From positions 62,001-126,000 of the forward strand of contig OU696587.1 in assembly GCA_916048095.2 (NCBI GenBank): 64,000 bases of DNA, in the 5' to 3' direction. Below are positions 11,301-21,013 of this stretch, in pieces. Made by a program: the position numbers and the translations under genes. The first letter of the stretch is position 1. Every line of letters starts with the position of its first letter. Source of the DNA: Sacculina carcini. Its lineage: Eukaryota > Arthropoda > Thecostraca > Sacculinidae. The notes below the pieces were generated by a model. The model was given only the letters and a program-made list of their open reading frames with translations. It was not told where the DNA came from and did not search any database.

Positions 11301-14300
11301 TGATGAAGATGAAGACATTCTGAGTGAAGAGGAAGGCGGTGGCAATATACTAGATCCCGACTTCCTCACTGAAGAGGTGTCAGGGAAGGCAGAAGTACAT
11401 TTGTCCGAATACACTTCTGATAAATCCGAGTCCGGTTTTGAAGGACAGCGCTGGCGGAAACGGGACAGTGTATGCATGACACCACCGAAACCGGCCAAAG
11501 TTCCCTGATCTGTGATGGACCACCAGAAAGATACTGCATTCAATATTTCCCAGCTCTTTTTCCCATATCATGCATTGCTGAACAAATACTTGTGTATGCT
11601 TCGCGAGATAAAAACGAGGTCAACTTCTGCGTGGATGCTAATGACATAGCGCAATTTTTGGGACTTCTCATCAGTAGTTGTCATCACCTGTCTGCAGAAA
11701 AAGACTTTTGGTCCACAAGTCAGAATTTCGACGCACCAATCTTCCCAAAGACAATGACAGTTATAAAGACAAAGACCAGATACCTGTTTCGAAACCTAGA
11801 GGTTCCTGCATGTAGGTGACAACCAAAACTTGGCACCTTCGAAAGTTGCGAAAACTTTACCACTGCTCAACATGTTAAAGAAGAATTGCATGCAATTCGG
11901 ATTTTTCCACACCGATCACGCATCGACGAATCGAGCATTGACGAATCGATGGTTCCGTACAGGGGACAGCACAGTGCCAATCAGCTCATAAGAGGAAAAC
12001 CCATAAGATTTGGCTACAAGTTATGGATGATGTGCAGTTCAAACGGTTAACCCTACAATTTTGAGGTGATTGTGGGAAGGACCAACATAGAGACCAACAT
12101 CTGGGTTCGTACGTAGTAAACAAAATGCTAGCGCAATTAAACAGCGGACTGCCATGTGGTGTACATGGACAACTTCTTCACAATTTATAAGCTGCTTAGC
12201 GATTTGACAGAGAGAGGATTCCGCGTCACTGGAACTATTGGAGATAACAGAACGGGGGGGGTGTCCACTGGCATCTAAAAATGAAATGCGGAAGACAAAG
12301 AGAGGCCACTATGATTACCGGTCGAACGGAAAAATTATTTGCCTCAGGTGGAATGACAGCAACGTGGTCACCATTGCCAGTAACGTTCGCGGTGTTCATA
12401 CGACTCATCAAACCGTAAGACGAGTCAAAGAAGATGGGAGAAAAAAAATTGCTCAAGCCAACATCAATATAACAAGGGTATGGGAGGGGTTGATGTTTTC
12501 GATCGGCTGTTGTCGTCTTACAGATAGGGGTAGTGGTTTCGAAACAGGTATCTGGTCAGGTATCAGGTATTGTCTGTTATCAGGTATCATGTATCAGGTA
12601 TTGTCTTTGGGAAGATTGGTGCGTCGAAATCCTGATTTGTGGACCAAAAGTCATTTTCAGCAGGCAGGTGATGACAACTACTGATGAGAAGTCCCAAAAA
12701 TTGCGCTATGTCATTAGCATCCACGCAGAAGTTGACTTCGTTTTTATCTCGCGAAGCATACACAAGTATTTGTTAAAGACTTCCAAGACTCCGCTAAAAA
12801 ATGGTGGTCTAATCTTTTCAACCACATCCTGAACTTGGAAGTCGTTGCGGCAGTCAAATTCCCCGAGCAGGTGAACCCAGATGCCAAGCTCTCACTTGGA
12901 CTTCAGGAGAGAAATCGATCTATCCTTGGTGTCAACCCGAACAGCTCGTCTGCGTCTTGGAGGACCGTCGGCAGGACCTGCCGCTGTGTCAAGATTTGAT
13001 GAATTCAACCACTTTCTGAAGAGTTGCAGTCAGGGCCGATGTGTTTTGTGTCAAAAAACACCAAACGCATGTCCGAGAAGTGCAGAAACACATACTTATA
13101 TAAGCACGTCATGTAAAATAGTATTTCACAATTGAGTGTTTTCTCTGTATATTCATGTATTTTCGAGTATTTTCTATTATAATTTTGTGTATATAGCTTC
13201 TAGGCACTTTGATTTACTTTCATTCGGCATAAATTTATCAAAAGTGAAGAAAAATGAGGTTAAACAAACATAATAAAAAATCATAACAAAAACACCCGAT
13301 TTTGTGTAACAGAAGGCGCCAACGTTCCCATTTTGGGAGAATGCGAAATATCCATGAACCAATTTTTTTCCCGGGAAAATTCCAACGAATATCGTCGTAG
13401 GGGATTGAAATTCACCGGCGGATTCAGGTCGCCGTAACTAAAGGGTTAATACATTCCTCATTATCATGAATACAACGAGACGCTCGAAATCACATGAATT
13501 GCAATATTGTAGTGTACTCATATTTCAGATTAGTGTTAAACACATCAATTCGTCCCACCTCACTAAAATATTTGGCTATATTTTAAACCGGATGCGCTAT
13601 GTGACTTTTGTGCTGATCATCCAATACCGATGATATGAATACAAAAATATCGGTTTATCATTGCTCAATAGATTTAGCATTCTATTATGCACATATTTTC
13701 GGATATTTCTAGTACTTACAACCCCAACACTGCACACCTTGATAACATTTTGGGCTACGTATCTACCGTTATATCATTCCAGTCTCCACTGGAATTAAAA
13801 CAAAAAATGAAATTATTAGAGAAGATGAACATGAATTTACTTTTCATTTAATTATTGACGAACTATTTTCCCTCTGCCCACCGAACAGTTAAACTCATCC
13901 TGTAGAACAGGGGTTCTTAACCGGGGGTATTCATACCCCTTGGGGGTATGGGATCCAAAAGCGGGGGTATGGGACTCGATTTTTGGGTACTGGCATAAAT
14001 GATTAATGGCTTATAAATAATGAAATTATCAATGGTAAAGTTCTACTAGTAATCCGTATCTAAAGTACAACATATTCAAGCATTTAAAACACTCGTGGAT
14101 TTAGAAACACTGGAAAATACACTAGAACACACTGGAAAATAATAGGATTGGTGATAATAATTTGAACAGTCAAATAAAGGGGGTGTGGGACCATATTCGA
14201 CAAGCCATTGGGGGTATGGAACCATCAAAAGGTTAGGAACCCTTGGGGTAGAACAATTCAGAAAGCAAAAAAATCCAAATTGTCTTTCATCTCCATAATT

Positions 14301-17300
14301 GCTCGTTATTGCATTATATGCATATAGTTAATATTTTCTGAATCACAACAATATTACGCTCCTTATTGGTGCATCGCTATCGATTTATCGCTTGTGCACT
14401 AAAACATTACAACACTCACTCATGAAATAAATGGATACTTTTCCACTAAATTGTAGATGAATTGTTTATATTATTTGCATTTAAAAAGTAAAACTAATTT
14501 GTTTCCAGTAGTATTACAGTTAATACATGAGTTACACACGAACATCTGTTCATAATACCCAATAATGATTTATCAGCAAATGTAATATAATTCACACGGG
14601 TGTCTTGTTAGTTAAGTTCCACCAGAAGTCCTCATCTTACACAGCTCACATATCTCGATACCCAATATGCGATCTCATACACATACGAAAATGTCATCAA
14701 GCAACGAAAAAAGCTAAGTCAGCCTAAACTAACACGCAGCATATGCACACTACTAACACGCAGCAGAATACTGACCATGCTGATTTGGGGTATTTTTGAG
14801 AGAAATCTGCGATCTTGATGGCGAACGGCAGACAGCACGTGCCCAGCACGTTGACGACACGGTAGTTGGCGAACTTGACGCGGTAGTTGAGTCTGGTCTG
14901 CAAGTAGCGCGCCACGCGGCGGGCCCCGGTGCGTGCATCCTGCTCCGATGTGGCACCCGTGCACGTGATTTTGCCCGACGACCACATTGACGCCGTCGTG
15001 TACGGATTACGCAGCTTCATCGTCACCATCTACTCATGCAAGAAAAAAACACCAATTTCCCTAGCGCAATAAGTATCAATGACAACAGTCAGCCGCACCG
15101 CGTATTTCGTGTACAAGGATCACGACATTGAAAGCATTTGAAAAAAACAACATTGGACTTATAATTGATTATAGTATTTTTTGTTGGATAAATACATATT
15201 CACACTTATATTCCAAATACAAAACAAAACATTACTCCCCAGAGAGAAAAAGAAAATGACAGTTTTAAACAAGAAAACAGCTGATCGACATACACATAAA
15301 TGTGCTAATAACAGAGGTCGGCATTTCGAACAAAAGGTCGCGAACCTTTATCCGCGGATTTGTTCGGACCAACAAAATCCCGGATTTGGGTTCGGAGGTT
15401 CGGATTCGGACCGACGTCAAAAAAGACTTCCGGGTTCGGAACGTCTTTTTTTTCGCGAATCCGAACCTCCGTATATCCCGGAAAAAAATCTAAAAAACGA
15501 AAACAACCACACATTGGTTTTAAACTTTTCCGTGGCATACAGATGTGGTGACGCCTGTGTTTCCGTCAAAACTAGAGACCTCTATGACCACTAGTGTTGT
15601 GTTTTACTTTATCGCTTCTCTTTACTTCTATTTCAGTATGGGCGTGTAAGTGTGTGTGTGTGTACTCGACTATTTGATTACCACAGGAGATGAGCTGTGA
15701 TCGTACTGTCTCCAACCCAGCCTCTAACCTATCTTCCTTGAAATTCCCAGTATTTCACATTATCCAGTCTTTCTTTAAATGCTCCTACGATTTGAGCTCC
15801 GACAATATCCTCCCCTAACTGATTCCAGACATCAACACACCTATATGGGAAACTATACTTAACATCTAGTCCTTTTCAGTTATTTTCCATGACCCCTCTT
15901 GCCTGAATTATCTCAAACTATAAAATTATCCCTATCTAACTTTTGCATAACTATTCTAAGTGTAAAAATATTAATCAAGTCGCCCCTACACATGCTGTGA
16001 ACCATTTTAGTCGCTGTCCCCTGAATTATTTCCAATTTCACTTGTTCTTTATCTTATGAGGGGACCACACCACCGACGCATACTCTAGCTGGGGCCGAAT
16101 GATACTACACATTAACTTTTTAGCATCTCCTCATCTAGGTATTTGAAAGCCCTTCTAATATTCCTTACCGTTCTATTTGCTAGTGCTGAAATTTTCCCTA
16201 TATATTCCTACATCTCAATTATGTTTCCCTAACTTATAGTTGTTGGAAGGCCTTTCTGCACTTTCACCTATCTCCATAACATGACACTTACTCGCATTAA
16301 ACTGCATCCTCCATGTCCCACTCCATTCCTCTATCCTATCCAAATGTAGCTGCTGATCCCCCTAGACATATCATCTACGTATATCAAGAACATTATTGGT
16401 CCCAAAACCGATTCCTGGGGCACCCCACTCGTTACTGAACCCCACTCAGACACTTCCCCTCTGACCACCGCCCGCATCCTCCTATCAGACAAATAATCCC
16501 CAACCCTTTCCAACAATCTACCCTGTATACCTCCAAAATTTTTCGAGCTTCTATAGCAATCTCATATGTGGCGCCGTATCAAAAGCCTTTATAACATCTA
16601 AATACACACAATCCACCCACCCTTTTCTCTCCTGTACCACATCTATCACCCTCGTATAAAAACTAAGCAGGTTAGTGACACACGACTGTCCTGGTCTAAA
16701 ACCATACTGACTATCACTAAGCATGTTGTTTTCTTCAAGGAACTCAACCCACCTATCCTTAATACTTAACTTAACCTATACTTACTTAACTAATACTTAA
16801 CTAATACTTTACCACCTATACTAAATACTTAACTCAACACCTTCCCGAGCTTACAGAGAACACTCGTTAAAAATACGGGCCTGTAGTTAAGTGGCTCCTC
16901 GCTGTCTCCTGCCGTATAAATCGGTATAACATTCGCTGTTTTCCACTGGTACTTTTCCCTCTCTAAAACTACTCTGGATTATATCGTGCACCAGTACGAC
17001 CAATTCTTCTCTACAATCCTTCAAAATAATACGTGCTATACCATCCGGACTAATGGCTTTCGTACTCTTTTCTATCGTAATCTATTTAGCCTTTGCAAAA
17101 CCTCTTATAATTCAATCTCTACATGTGATAAACATCCAGTTGTTTCCGTTGCATCGAATTGTTCACAATCAAAATCATGTTCTTCCGCAAATACACTGAT
17201 AAACTTTGTGTTCATATTTTCGCAAATACGTTTTGGATCCTCAATAGTTTCCCTATTTTCTTTGATTTTATCAATCCCCACTTTACACCTGACCTTTTCA

Positions 17301-20300
17301 TTTAAAAATTTATAAAACATTCAGGCCCGTTTTTACACTTATTTATAACACATTTTTCATAGTCCCTCTCATCTTGCCTCCTGATCATCACGTAAGCATT
17401 CCTTGGCCGGCGAAATTCCATTTAGTAAATTTTCTGTCCTTCGCTTCCTTAGTCTATTCCAAGCCTTCTCCTTGGTCAATCTAGTCTGCTCGCACTTTCT
17501 GTTGAACCATTTTTTCTGACCTCTACTAACTTTTTTGTATTTTGGCACATAGAGTGGCCGCACTTTCATAAATTTCTAGGAACACGTCATATTTCTCTTG
17601 TACACATTTTGCTCCCAGAAGCTCACACCAGTTCACTTCTGAAAAAAATTCCTCAGTTGCACAATATCGGCTTTCCCATAGTTTAACTTATTATTAACGT
17701 TCATCCCATTCACAACACACCTTTTCCCTCACCATTCAGCTTCCCCACACCATTCCCAAGTAGGCATCCACACTGAATGTCTGTTATCGCATCTATCGTT
17801 ATCAACACACGTATGTTAACAACACAGATGTGGTGCACACACTCTGCACCTCCTGGCGTCTGATGATGTTTCCAAAGTGAGTGAAAAATTATTATATTCA
17901 ATATATTAATAATCTATAAATATTAAAACATATATTGTTTTTTTCTTAAAAACTAAAAAGATGCAAATTATCATTTATTGTTTATAAATTTGTGAACTGT
18001 AACAACATATTAAATAATAAATGTTCTTTCTGCAGGTTCAACAACGGAACCATGGTGGCAGGAATATCTTCAGTCAGCTGCCAAGGCACAGTCTTTGTGG
18101 AATGCCCATGTCCGCCGAGCTGTCGCAGACAACGAGATAAAGGATGCTATCGACAAAAACACTTAAAGTCCCTGGTGTGATGAGGTGGAATTCCAGCTAT
18201 GACAGCTATAATATGCTTTCTGGCCTGCTACTGAACCTAGACACCCGTAAAAAGAGCAATGATATATTTACCAGCATGCGCCCCAACCCGATCACCGCCT
18301 TGGTTAACGAGGACAGCGAGGTCATTGCAGAGTACGTCAACGTTATGGCCCCAATTGCCAATACTTTGGACAAAACTTTGCAGTCAGACCAGCATGCCTA
18401 CATGGGGAACGTCCTTCCCAACTTGATGGTGCTCCAGAGGGACGTAAACCTGCTTAGGGACAACAGCATCAAACATGCCAAGCCCCTCACAGGACACAGG
18501 AGCACTATGGCAGAGTCAAAAAGGGCTTCACTGAAAGGTAGATATTTTTAATATTTAAATATAATGCAATAATAATTATATACTATAACTATATAAATAA
18601 TAAAATAATAAAAATATTTATAGTAATTGACATGATTTTTGTAACAATCATTAATCAAAAATTAAATTAACTCATATCTTAATCTTTTCAGGTTTCAACA
18701 CATGGTTGAGGACCAGAAGCTCCTTGCGACTGCCTTCCACCCCAGGTTCCGTCTAAAGATGGTCAAGTATATAAACAGGACAAATCCTGACTTGTACAAT
18801 CTGGTGAGGGAGAAGATGGTATCGGACCTTGTGACCCAAATCAGGTCCAAGGAGGGGGATCTGGCCTCCGCCTCCAGCCAGCCCACCTCCAGGCCACCGT
18901 CTGCGGCCAGCCACACCAGCGAGCACCACGAGTTTGCCTTCCTTCTTGAGGACGAGGAGTTTGTGGTGGTGGCCAACCAGGAGGAGGTAGGCAAAGAAGT
19001 AGACAGTTGGGGCTTCATTGTTGGCGCAAGCATCATGAAGATCTCCCAGGCAAACTTCCCCAAGGAGCACAAGCAAGACTGGGTGAACTGTTTCATCGAG
19101 TATAACACTCCCCAGCCCTCTTCTGCCTCAGTTAAACGACTCTTCAGCATCGGCTCGAACATTTTGAGACCAAAGCGAGCCTCTATGACCAATTTGAATT
19201 TTGAGAGCCTGACCTTCATGGACGGAAACTTGAAGTTGGTTAAAAGAGAGAGATAGCCGACAAGTTAGTGAAGAATGAAGAGTTTTGAATTTGGTTTTAT
19301 GTGTTTTGAATTTTTTGTGAACTTTTGTATTTACTTTTTACTGTATTGTATTATTAATTTGTTTTTCTAGTAATAATTTGTTTAATAAATAATGTATAGA
19401 TATCTTGAACACTTTTTAATCGGAAATTTAGATTCGGAGATTCAGAATGAGTAAAATTTAGGTTTGGAAATGTCCGGAATAAATGTTCGCACCGAAACTT
19501 TGAAAATCAAATTCGCTATTCGGTGGTTCGGGACCCAAACCCAGCGAAGATTCGGGTTCGGATTCGGCACCCAAAAAAAGGTTCGCGCGCCAACCTCTGG
19601 TAAATACGCATTGTTGAGCGATAGAGTAGCATGTACTAGGACTATATATCACAATTATCACTAGGACAATTATCTGAAACAGCATGTGTAATACAGCGGT
19701 ATTGAAATAACCAAATAACTGATATGGCCAAAACCGATACACAGTAGTAAGCGTATAGGACCGTGTTTCAAAGGAGCTTGATCAATGTGACTTAAATATT
19801 CGAGTGATAATGAGATTGTGCATCTGTGATTCAACAATAGCACAAATATCTGCTGTACGAGGAAACGGCGGCACATTCACAAAATAGTGAAGCTAATATG
19901 TCAATACAGTAAGGGAAATAGTCTTGCAATTAAGCTAGATAAGAATTGCGCTCACTCAAACGTCTGAATAACGACTTCTAAGCCTGCGAAGTAAGCAAAT
20001 ATAAAAATCCACGCCAGCAGGGTAGTGGACAGATGACAGAAAAGTAGAACACACGAAGACGAACCCCATTCTCGCGTCGATATTCAACATTGTCGCCGTT
20101 CATGGCGATATACTTGAGATCCAAGTGACATCGTACGCAGAACGCCGCCACCACATTGTTGATAACTATGTCGACGACCGGTTGCTGTTCGTCTTGCGTA
20201 TTCGCTTGATCTTGCTTGTGGTCGCCGAGCGGTGGCTGGTCGATGGCGGATGTAGTTGTGTTCTGGTCGTCGAGCACGGACGCAGAGGCGGCCGCCGGCG

Positions 20301-20400
20301 ACTGAGACAACGGCTGGATGCACTTGGCAGTCGAGCCTGCGTTGCTGGCGGCCGCCGTAGCAGTGGCACCTCGAGCTGATAACGCCTGAACCATTGCCAT
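2111..20400 (-). CDS. TBPL1: TBP-like factor TBPL1/TRF2, four coding exons
   Basis: Host gene for the TBP-related factor that acts with TFIIA in core-promoter recognition at TATA-less genes; nuclear. Exons in coding order are 20400-20065, 15029-14776, 8969-8875 and 2343-2111. Joined at GT-AG sites they give 918 nt (305 residues plus stop) with phases that agree throughout. The saddle domain starts near residue 75 (VVDIVINNVV) and runs through MKLRNPYTTASMWSSGK, CTGATSEQDA, RVVNVLG, YEPELHPG, STGSMTITG and VEEIFPLVHEFRKE. These match TBPL1 far better than TBP, and the phenylalanines TBP uses to kink TATA are replaced. The A/Q/T-rich N-terminus (about 75 residues) and the acidic C-terminal tail (DDDDEDDD) are absent from short vertebrate TBPL1. 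The frame stays open upstream to 20502; I chose the ATG at 20400 because the extra residues look like translated non-coding sequence, and a possible 3' splice site near 20469 suggests a 5'-UTR exon. Confidence 0.93.
2905..3168 (+). repeat. tRNA-derived SINE
   Basis: Polymerase III promoter boxes are visible: A box TAGCCGAGTGG at 2914-2924 and B box GGTTCGATTCT at 2958-2968. The head resembles a type-II (Leu/Ser-like) tRNA but lacks a closed acceptor stem. It continues into about 190 bp of unrelated body and ends in an AT-rich tail (ATAAAATAAAT), so it is a SINE and not a tRNA gene. It lies in TBPL1 intron 3. Confidence 0.7.
3312..4565 (-). mobile_element. hAT-like MITE copy 2 (complete)
   Basis: 1254-bp non-autonomous element with terminal inverted repeats TAGGGCTGTCAAAA / TTTTTGACAGCCCTA, flanked by a perfect 8-bp target duplication ATCATCAC (3304-3311 and 4566-4573). 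Many subterminal copies of AAAAAGTAACCTAA occur at both ends and are candidate transposase-binding sites. The 8-bp duplication and TAGGG ends suggest the hAT superfamily (inference). No transposase ORF. It is inverted relative to copies 1 and 3 and sits in TBPL1 intron 3. Confidence 0.9.
4574..5979. other. Unassigned intron sequence with one short ORF remnant
   Basis: TBPL1 intron 3 between two MITE copies. Near 4998-5030 is AATAAAATGACGATGATGATGG, which looks like the tail of an old retroposed element. Around 5205-5340 one plus-strand frame gives an uninterrupted stretch beginning LTKKQVALVALDLG that I do not recognise. Nothing else can be supported. Confidence 0.3.
5988..7242 (+). mobile_element. 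hAT-like MITE copy 3 (complete)
   Basis: 1255 bp, near-identical in length to copy 2 and inverted relative to it. Ends TAGGGCTGTCAAAA...TTTTGACAGCCCTA with a perfect 8-bp target duplication ATCATCAT (5980-5987 and 7243-7250). Subterminal GTAACCT repeats are abundant at both ends. No coding sequence. Confidence 0.9.
7251..8339. other. Unassigned intron sequence
   Basis: TBPL1 intron 3. One plus-strand ORF (7572-7928, 118 codons) is open but shows no family signature and has no splice context, so I do not call it a gene. No terminal repeats or tRNA boxes were seen. Confidence 0.3.
8340..8560 (+). pseudogene. mariner transposase fragment
   Basis: Plus-strand frames give LVPKGQNDNAVFYTKAF and then HPPYSTDLTLCDFWIFL. 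These correspond to the FVPKGQTVN block and the third catalytic-aspartate block (PYSPDLAPCDFWLFP) of mariner transposases. The sequence between the blocks is shortened compared with a normal mariner, and several frames are needed, so this is a decayed, internally deleted scrap. No terminal repeats were found. Confidence 0.65.
8875..8969 (-). CDS. TBPL1: TBPL1 coding exon 3
   Basis: 95 nt. Acceptor TTGGCAG, donor ACAG|GTATGT. Codes YEPELHPGVTFRIE and FSTGSMTITG, the hallmark YEPELxPG and SGxxxxTG segments of the second TBP repeat. Confidence 0.93.
10401..11185 (-). mobile_element. IS630/Tc1-mariner-type element, internally deleted
   Basis: 785-bp insertion inside the piggyBac element. Terminal inverted repeats of about 36 bp start CAGGGTGTCCACAAAGTCTC; the right end matches except a few bases. 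The left flank is TA; the right flank is CA, probably a mutated TA duplication. The minus strand codes the N-terminal DNA-binding half of a Tc1/mariner-like transposase, with the linker SGRPRTSEENIARV, a second helix-turn-helix (RTAARELQLPRATVHKLLHK) and then YKVQLLQAIEPNDK. The DDE catalytic half is missing, so it can only have moved with help from another copy. Confidence 0.8.
11581..11755 (+). repeat. piggyBac internal segment, source arm of inverted duplication
   Basis: This 175-bp coding segment of the transposase recurs in reverse complement at 12600-12774 (for example CCAATCTTCCCAAAGACAAT here and ATTGTCTTTGGGAAGATTGG there), with small differences. Confidence 0.85.
12600..12774 (-). 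repeat. piggyBac internal segment, inverted copy
   Basis: Reverse-complement copy of 11581-11755. It sits just after a run of imperfect CAGGTATC repeats (about 12545-12600), replacing transposase sequence between the GGVDVFDRLLSSYR block and the C-terminal part. Confidence 0.85.
13450..13899. other. Intron sequence, nothing recognised
   Basis: AT-rich part of TBPL1 intron 2 between the piggyBac and a MITE. No ORF, terminal repeat or RNA-gene signature seen. Confidence 0.4.
13908..14245. mobile_element. hAT MITE (CAGGGGTTCTTAACC type)
   Basis: 338-bp element with ends CAGGGGTTCTTAACC and GGTTAGGAACCCTTG. Flanks CTGTAGAA (13900-13907) and GGGTAGAA (14246-14253) match at 6 of 8 bases, consistent with an aged 8-bp hAT duplication. 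The interior is rich in GGGGGTATGG repeats. No ORF. The end sequence resembles hAT MITEs found across animals. Confidence 0.8.
14254..14775. other. Intron sequence, nothing recognised
   Basis: TBPL1 intron 2 immediately downstream of exon 2's donor. AT-rich, no recognisable repeat end or coding signal. Confidence 0.4.
14776..15029 (-). CDS. TBPL1: TBPL1 coding exon 2
   Basis: 254 nt from the acceptor GAGTAG to the donor TG|GTCAGT. Codes MVTMKLRNPY to FSQKYPKSA, the centre of the first TBP repeat and start of the second (SSGK...CTGATSE, VVNVLG). The reading phase leaves two bases, completed by the C that opens the next exon. Confidence 0.93.
15640..17640 (-). pseudogene. LINE reverse-transcriptase remnant inside the hAT
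   Basis: Minus-strand pieces read in CR1/Jockey order. First is an RT-proximal linker (KKWFNRKCEQTRLTKEKAW near 17500; FYKFLNEKVRCKVGI near 17310). Next is a SPDGIARIIL-type start of RT near 17060. Last is the GVPQGSVLGP block as SGVPQESVLGPIMFLIYVDD near 16400. Frames are broken many times. No clear ends or target duplication were seen. Confidence 0.65.
18144..19256 (+). pseudogene. hAT transposase remnant
   Basis: Two plus-strand blocks. 18144-18551 carries VPGVMRWNSSYDSYNML, a conserved hAT core motif, and a MAPIANTLD segment. 18702-19256 carries EDQKLLATAFHPRFRLK and ends with the hAT C-terminal dimerisation region (SSASVKRLFSIGSNILRPKR). They are separated by about 150 AT-rich bases with GT...AG borders (AAAG|GTAGAT, TTTTCAG|GTTTC) that look like an intron, but the join does not hold the frame. 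The BED finger and N-terminal catalytic part are missing. Confidence 0.75.
19608..20064. other. Start of TBPL1 intron 1, nothing recognised
   Basis: Intron sequence just downstream of the exon 1 donor. No ORF of note or repeat ends. Confidence 0.4.
20065..20400 (-). CDS. TBPL1: TBPL1 coding exon 1
   Basis: 112 codons. The low-complexity A/S/T/Q-rich N-terminus is followed by the first strand of the TBP fold (IVINNVVAAFCVRCHLDLK). The exon ends at GAG AAT GGG before the donor GTTCGT. A second ATG lies two codons after the chosen start. Confidence 0.88.
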
Positions 20401-20736
20401 CGGGAGGCCGCGCACACGCGCACAACACTCACTTGATACGGAGCAGCAGATGGATACGCCGAGTCCGACTATAAATTGAAAAAAATACATCCGCACAAAC
20501 AAATTCCACCGAGCACAGCATGTCAGAGATTTTTACCAATAACAACAGTTTAGTTAGAAGAACGGTTTGGTTATACAAATACATTTAGTTGAAGACCAGC
20601 CTAAAAATACAAATGAGTCAACTATACAGGACCAGTATAACCCATGATATTATTCAGATAAGCCGAAGGTCAGCCTATTCATTGTATATAATTCGGTTCC
20701 GGGCACTGAAAACTACGGTCCCTGCTGAAATGTCTT
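20401..20736. promoter_or_regulatory. TBPL1 upstream region / probable 5' UTR
   Basis: On the minus strand the exon continues open past the chosen start. TTTTTTTCAATTTATAG near 20469-20486 is a good 3' splice-site candidate, which would make the ATG exon the second exon. No TATA box can be assigned. Confidence 0.35.
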
Positions 20737-20913
20737 TAGTGTGGCGTCCGCACCGGAGTGCATGTTCCCGGCACAAGCACATATCGCCACAAGGATCAAA
20801 TTGCAAACCATCACTATCGCGCGCAAGTGACAGTGCTCGTACAAATCGAATCCAGCATACCAGCCAAACGCTCCAGGCGACATATGCACATACATCACCT
20901 GCACATAATGAAC
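20737..20913. repeat. Direct repeat, left copy (flanks I-clade LINE)
   Basis: About 175 bp that recurs in the same orientation at 25775-25945 (shared CACAAGGATCAAATTGCAAA, CCAGCATACCAGCCAAACG), roughly 90% alike by eye. The two copies bracket the I-clade LINE. Confidence 0.8.
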
Positions 20914-21013
20914 CGCCGGAAACCCACATGCACACACACCCCAATTGTTTCATACATTTATCATTTGATATATAAACTCTAAAGTTTCAGTTTATAGTTG
21001 TTGTTATTTGTGT

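Larger units (their letters stand above)
9255..13445 (+). mobile_element. piggyBac-family element, degraded
   Basis: Bounded by TTAA on both sides (9251-9254 and 13446-13449), the canonical piggyBac target duplication. Short inverted ends are visible: CCATTTAGTTAC at left, GTAACTAAAGGG at right. Inner inverted motifs (GGGAACGTT near 9617, AACGTTCCC near 13319) fit the family's subterminal repeats. Plus-strand coding remnants run 11200-13130: an acidic N-terminus (PPYDEDEDILSEEEGG), the DESMVPYRG catalytic block near 11940, a segment reading NKGMGGVDVFDRLLSSYR around 12470-12520, and a C-terminal cysteine-rich region (CVLCQKT). There are many stops and frame changes, plus an internal inverted duplication and a nested element. 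It lies in TBPL1 intron 2. Confidence 0.85.
15312..19599 (+). mobile_element. hAT element with nested LINE
   Basis: Ends CAGAGGTCGGC and GCGCCAACCTCTG are short inverted repeats typical of hAT. Both termini carry clusters of GGTTCGGATTCGG-like repeats (15360-15480 and 19490-19580). The 8-bp flanks (GCTAATAA, GTAAATAC) do not match well, so the insertion is old or the boundary is off by a few bases. The plus strand holds the transposase remnant at 18144-19256. The left 2 kb is occupied by a minus-strand LINE. The whole unit fills most of TBPL1 intron 1. Confidence 0.75.

Noticed and set aside
20125-20379. Plus-strand Arg/Val-rich ORF
   Set aside because: Antisense of TBPL1 exon 1, whose minus-strand reading has clear homology and splice sites.
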